Assembly: GCA_964539305.1 (NCBI GenBank) | Contig: CAZIIM010000018.1 | Location: forward strand, 1 to 35,165 | Length of the DNA stretch: 35,165 nt | Direction: 5' to 3' | Origin: CAZNUM01 sp964539305 | GTDB taxonomy: Bacteria > Fidelibacterota > Marinisomatia > Marinisomatales > TCS55 | Shown: one piece after another, positions 33,450 to 35,165 of the stretch | Layout: each line of letters begins with the position of its first letter | Position numbering within the stretch: position 1 is the stretch's first letter | Program-made: the position numbers and the translations under genes | The notes under the pieces: generated by a model | What the model was told of the DNA's origin: nothing | Database searches by the model: none | The model's input: only the letters and a program-made list of their open reading frames with translations

Positions 33450-33930
33450 CCAGGGCCTTCATTTCCGTTTTCAGGGTCAACAGATCTTCCGGCAGGGGTG
33501 CTTCTATTTCAAAGGGTTTTCCCGTGGCCGGGTGATGGAATTTTATTCGCCAGGCGTGGAGGGCGTGGCGCCCCAGATGTTCGATCATGGATTTTAACCG
33601 CCGGGTGACTTCCGGCAGAAAGCCCCGGGCCCGCTGGATGCCACCACCGTACTTCTCATCGGCCAGAAGGGGATGGTTCACGAAGGCGCAGTGGACCCGC
33701 AACTGGTGGGTCCGTCCTGTTCTGGGATAGAATTCAACCTCGCTCAGGTAGCGATTCGCACCCAGGATTTTATAATCGGTCACGGCCGGTTTCCCGTCCT
33801 GGTCACAGACATATTTTCGGGGATCTTTCCGGCTCCGTTTGATGGGTTGGCGAATGCTTCCCTCCTGCGCTTCCCACTGACCCCAGGTGACGCCCACATA
33901 GGTTTTCTCCACCTGGCGCTGTTCAAACTG
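33442..33930 (-). CDS. RluA/RluD-family pseudouridine synthase, C-terminal part
   Basis: The last 163 residues of a 23S rRNA pseudouridine synthase of the RluA/RluC/RluD family. Visible: EKTYVGVTWG, then FYPRTGRTHQLRVHCAFVNHPLLADEKYGG, which is the family's conserved region, and HALHAWRIKF near the end. The N-terminal half with the S4 domain and catalytic Asp lies in the assembly gap. By family length about 150-170 codons are missing. RluD is the likely type given its common place after lspA, but I leave the symbol empty. Confidence 0.9.
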   Translation of the reverse strand, partial: QFEQRQVEKTYVGVTWGQWEAQEGSIRQPIKRSRKDPRKYVCDQDGKPAVTDYKILGANRYLSEVEFYPRTGRTHQLRVHCAFVNHPLLADEKYGGGIQRARGFLPEVTRRLKSMIEHLGRHALHAWRIKFHHPATGKPFEIEAPLPEDLLTLKTEMKALDV

Positions 33931-34030
33931 NNNNNNNNNNNNNNNNNNNNNNNNNNNNNNNNNNNNNNNNNNNNNNNNNNNNNNNNNNNNNNNNNNNNNN
34001 NNNNNNNNNNNNNNNNNNNNNNNNNNNNNN
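33931..34030. other. Assembly gap of 100 N between lspA and the rluD-like gene
   Basis: Exactly 100 unknown bases. The flanks are the first 32 codons of lspA and the last half of a pseudouridine synthase, so about 130 codons of the first and 150-170 of the second are absent. The true gap is probably near 0.8-0.95 kb. The frame happens to stay open through the N run, which could be misread as one fused gene. Confidence 0.97.
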
Positions 34031-34128
34031 ACCGGGATCGATTCGTGGAGGGTCATGGAACTCCGTACGGCGGCCTTGGTCCCCTGATCGATAAGCACCA
34101 TGACGGCGCTTATCAACAGCACGTTCAT
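34031..34128 (-). CDS. lspA: Lipoprotein signal peptidase, N-terminal part
   Basis: The first 32 residues of signal peptidase II, an inner-membrane aspartyl protease that removes signal peptides from lipoproteins. The sequence begins with a hydrophobic helix followed by the conserved DQGTK (14-18), the hallmark of the family's first block. The rest, with the catalytic Asp pair, falls in the assembly gap. Its ATG overlaps the dksA-like stop (ATGA). It would process the two lipoproteins predicted in this window. Confidence 0.85.
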
Positions 34129-34517
34129 ACGAGTCCTAATTTTTCTTTCTCTTTACAATCCACACATTTGGTCGCATTGGGGACTTCCATCATTCTTTCT
34201 TCAGGAATGAGTTCGCCGCAGATGACGCAGACACCGAATTCACCGGTTTCAATCCGTTCCAGGGCAATTTCCAGATTCTTAAAATAGTCGCTGCTGCGAT
34301 TCATGAGTAAAAAGTTCTTCTCCTGCTCGTGGGAGTCGGTACCGGCGTCGGCCATGTGGAGGCTGTAGATGGAATCGGGGGTCATGCCACCCTGTTTATT
34401 GGTGCCATTTCCCAGACCCTCCCGCATGCTGGTCACTTCCGTGGCGATCGCATCCATTTTCTTCTGGATGGCGGCCCGGAATTGTTCAAGTTTCTTTTTG
34501 GAATATTTGTTAGCCAC
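34125..34517 (-). CDS. DksA/TraR-family zinc-finger protein
   Basis: A 130-residue protein. A coiled coil (about 5-90) is followed by a C4 zinc finger with CVIC (97-100) and CVDC (118-121), then a short basic-acidic tail. Members bind in the RNA polymerase secondary channel and alter initiation, often together with ppGpp. The coil tip reads MADAGTD (Asp57, Asp61), similar to the DxGT(E/D) form of non-proteobacterial members and not the DxxDxA of E. coli DksA. The start is GTG at 34517 with AAAGGA upstream. It lies between ileS (12 nt) and lspA (4-nt overlap). Confidence 0.9.
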   Translation of the reverse strand: MANKYSKKKLEQFRAAIQKKMDAIATEVTSMREGLGNGTNKQGGMTPDSIYSLHMADAGTDSHEQEKNFLLMNRSSDYFKNLEIALERIETGEFGVCVICGELIPEERMMEVPNATKCVDCKEKEKLGLV

Positions 34518-34529
34518 GAGTCGTTCCTT

Positions 34530-35165
34530 TCAATGAGTTACACGTTCAATGCCGAATGTAATTTTTTGGTCTCCAATCGTAAAACTGGCCTGATATTCCC
34601 CCGGTTGATCTTCTTTCAAGAAGTTGATTGCCAGTGTTTCATTTTTAAAAATCTCCTCAAACGCATCAATCGAAGCACCTACCAGTCCATCCACCTTTCC
34701 GTAAATATTGATACGATCTTCGACGGCGAAGTTAGCATTTTTCCGCATGATTTGCACCTGCCGAATCACATCCCGTACAATTCCCTCCTTGATTAGATCT
34801 TCGGTCAATTCCGTACTGAAACCCACCACCAGATTTCCCTCGGCAGAAGCGGTGATACCTGCCGTCGATTCCGTCTCCACCAGCAGGTCTTCCCACCCCA
34901 GGGAAAGGGTCTGGTGATCTACTTCCAGGGTTAGTTCCTGGCCGGATTGAAGCTGCGTCAAAATGTCGTTCCCGTTCTGGGTCCCCAGGAATTCCCGGAT
35001 GGCCGGAAGGTGCTGACCGTACTTCCTTCCCAGCACAGCCAGATTGGGTTTTATCCGGTAGGAAAGGAGTGCTTCAGCACGGGGCACCCGTTCCACCGCT
35101 TTCACGTTCAATTCATCCTGAAGAACGGACTGCTGGTCCAGAATGAAGCGGGCGATGGCATCATC
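34530..35165 (-). CDS. ileS: Isoleucyl-tRNA synthetase, C-terminal part (runs off window)
   Basis: The last 211 codons of a large synthetase. The frame is open to the window edge, and the TTG at 35111 is an internal Leu codon, not a start. The reading DDAIARFILDQQSVLQ, then DELNVKAVE, then LGRKYGQHLPAIREFL, then EDLIKEGIVRDVIRQVQIMRKNANF, matches the anticodon-binding and C-terminal region of the long, eukaryote-like type II IleS found in many FCB bacteria. That type ends in this form and lacks the C-terminal zinc knuckle of E. coli IleS, which is also absent here. It is followed by the dksA-like gene after 12 nt. Confidence 0.9.
   Translation of the reverse strand, partial: DDAIARFILDQQSVLQDELNVKAVERVPRAEALLSYRIKPNLAVLGRKYGQHLPAIREFLGTQNGNDILTQLQSGQELTLEVDHQTLSLGWEDLLVETESTAGITASAEGNLVVGFSTELTEDLIKEGIVRDVIRQVQIMRKNANFAVEDRINIYGKVDGLVGASIDAFEEIFKNETLAINFLKEDQPGEYQASFTIGDQKITFGIERVTH

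Overview
The window looks like chromosomal housekeeping DNA from a Gram-negative (diderm) bacterium. The diderm evidence is an LptF/LptG-type LPS permease, two lipobox lipoproteins, an outer-membrane beta-barrel and a MurNAc-6-P etherase. Several details recall the Fibrobacteres-Chlorobi-Bacteroidetes (FCB) side of the tree, and candidate phyla such as Marinimicrobia in particular: the beta-barrel style, the C-terminal IleS sequence, an ileS-dksA-lspA-rluD run, and a CsgG-like 'VAVLDFEARG' secreted protein. This placement is inference. Three runs of exactly 100 N (7754-7853, 32391-32490, 33931-34030) show a scaffolded draft assembly. They cut ndk, pckA and the lspA/rluD junction. I see no phage, transposon, CRISPR array, tRNA or rRNA.

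Layout. (1) 1-128, minus: start of a divergent secreted CsgG/FlgO-like protein without an obvious ATG. (2) 263-7880, plus: dusB, pruA, a conserved GTPase of the 'cyclic 2,3-diphosphoglycerate synthetase-like' family, carbamate kinase, sucC, sucD and ndk. This central and amino-acid metabolism block contains several enzymes that move phosphate to or from ADP/ATP. (3) 7939-10147, plus: a SPOR-domain lipoprotein and a polytopic membrane protein with three Cys-Cys pairs and a very acidic tail. (4) 10229-16813, plus: the classic DUF177-rpmF-plsX-fabH-fabD-fabG-acpP-fabF-rnc fatty-acid cluster, with tight or overlapping junctions.

(5) 20774-16817, minus: phosphomannomutase/phosphoglucomutase, a short-chain polyprenyl diphosphate synthase, bifunctional phosphoglucose/phosphomannose isomerase, and a DUF151 nuclease-like protein with a UVR motif. 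murQ (21816-20905) lies just upstream on the same strand. (6) 21962-23056, plus: an LptF/LptG permease, divergent from murQ. (7) 27410-23059, minus: a 974-residue lipoprotein overlapping by ATGA a predicted outer-membrane barrel. This is the least explained pair in the window. (8) 35165-27543, minus: ileS (3' part), dksA/traR, lspA (5' part), rluD (3' part), xerC/D, pckA, hpf, a sugar-phosphate nucleotidylyltransferase, metK and ahcY, closed by a strong hairpin/T-tract terminator at 27482-27511.

How the genes work together. PruA makes glutamate, which can feed 2-oxoglutarate and then SucCD. Carbamate kinase, SucCD and Ndk handle high-energy phosphate. PckA links oxaloacetate to PEP. PGI/PMI, PMM/PGM and the nucleotidylyltransferase can supply activated sugars. 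The fab cluster and LptF/G serve the envelope, and MetK/AhcY form two steps of the S-adenosylmethionine cycle. Most of the window is ordinary. The points most worth following are the lipoprotein/barrel pair, the GTPase-carbamate kinase coupling, the start of the CsgG-like gene, the membrane protein at 8846-10147, and the Asp-to-Asn change at an RNase III metal site.
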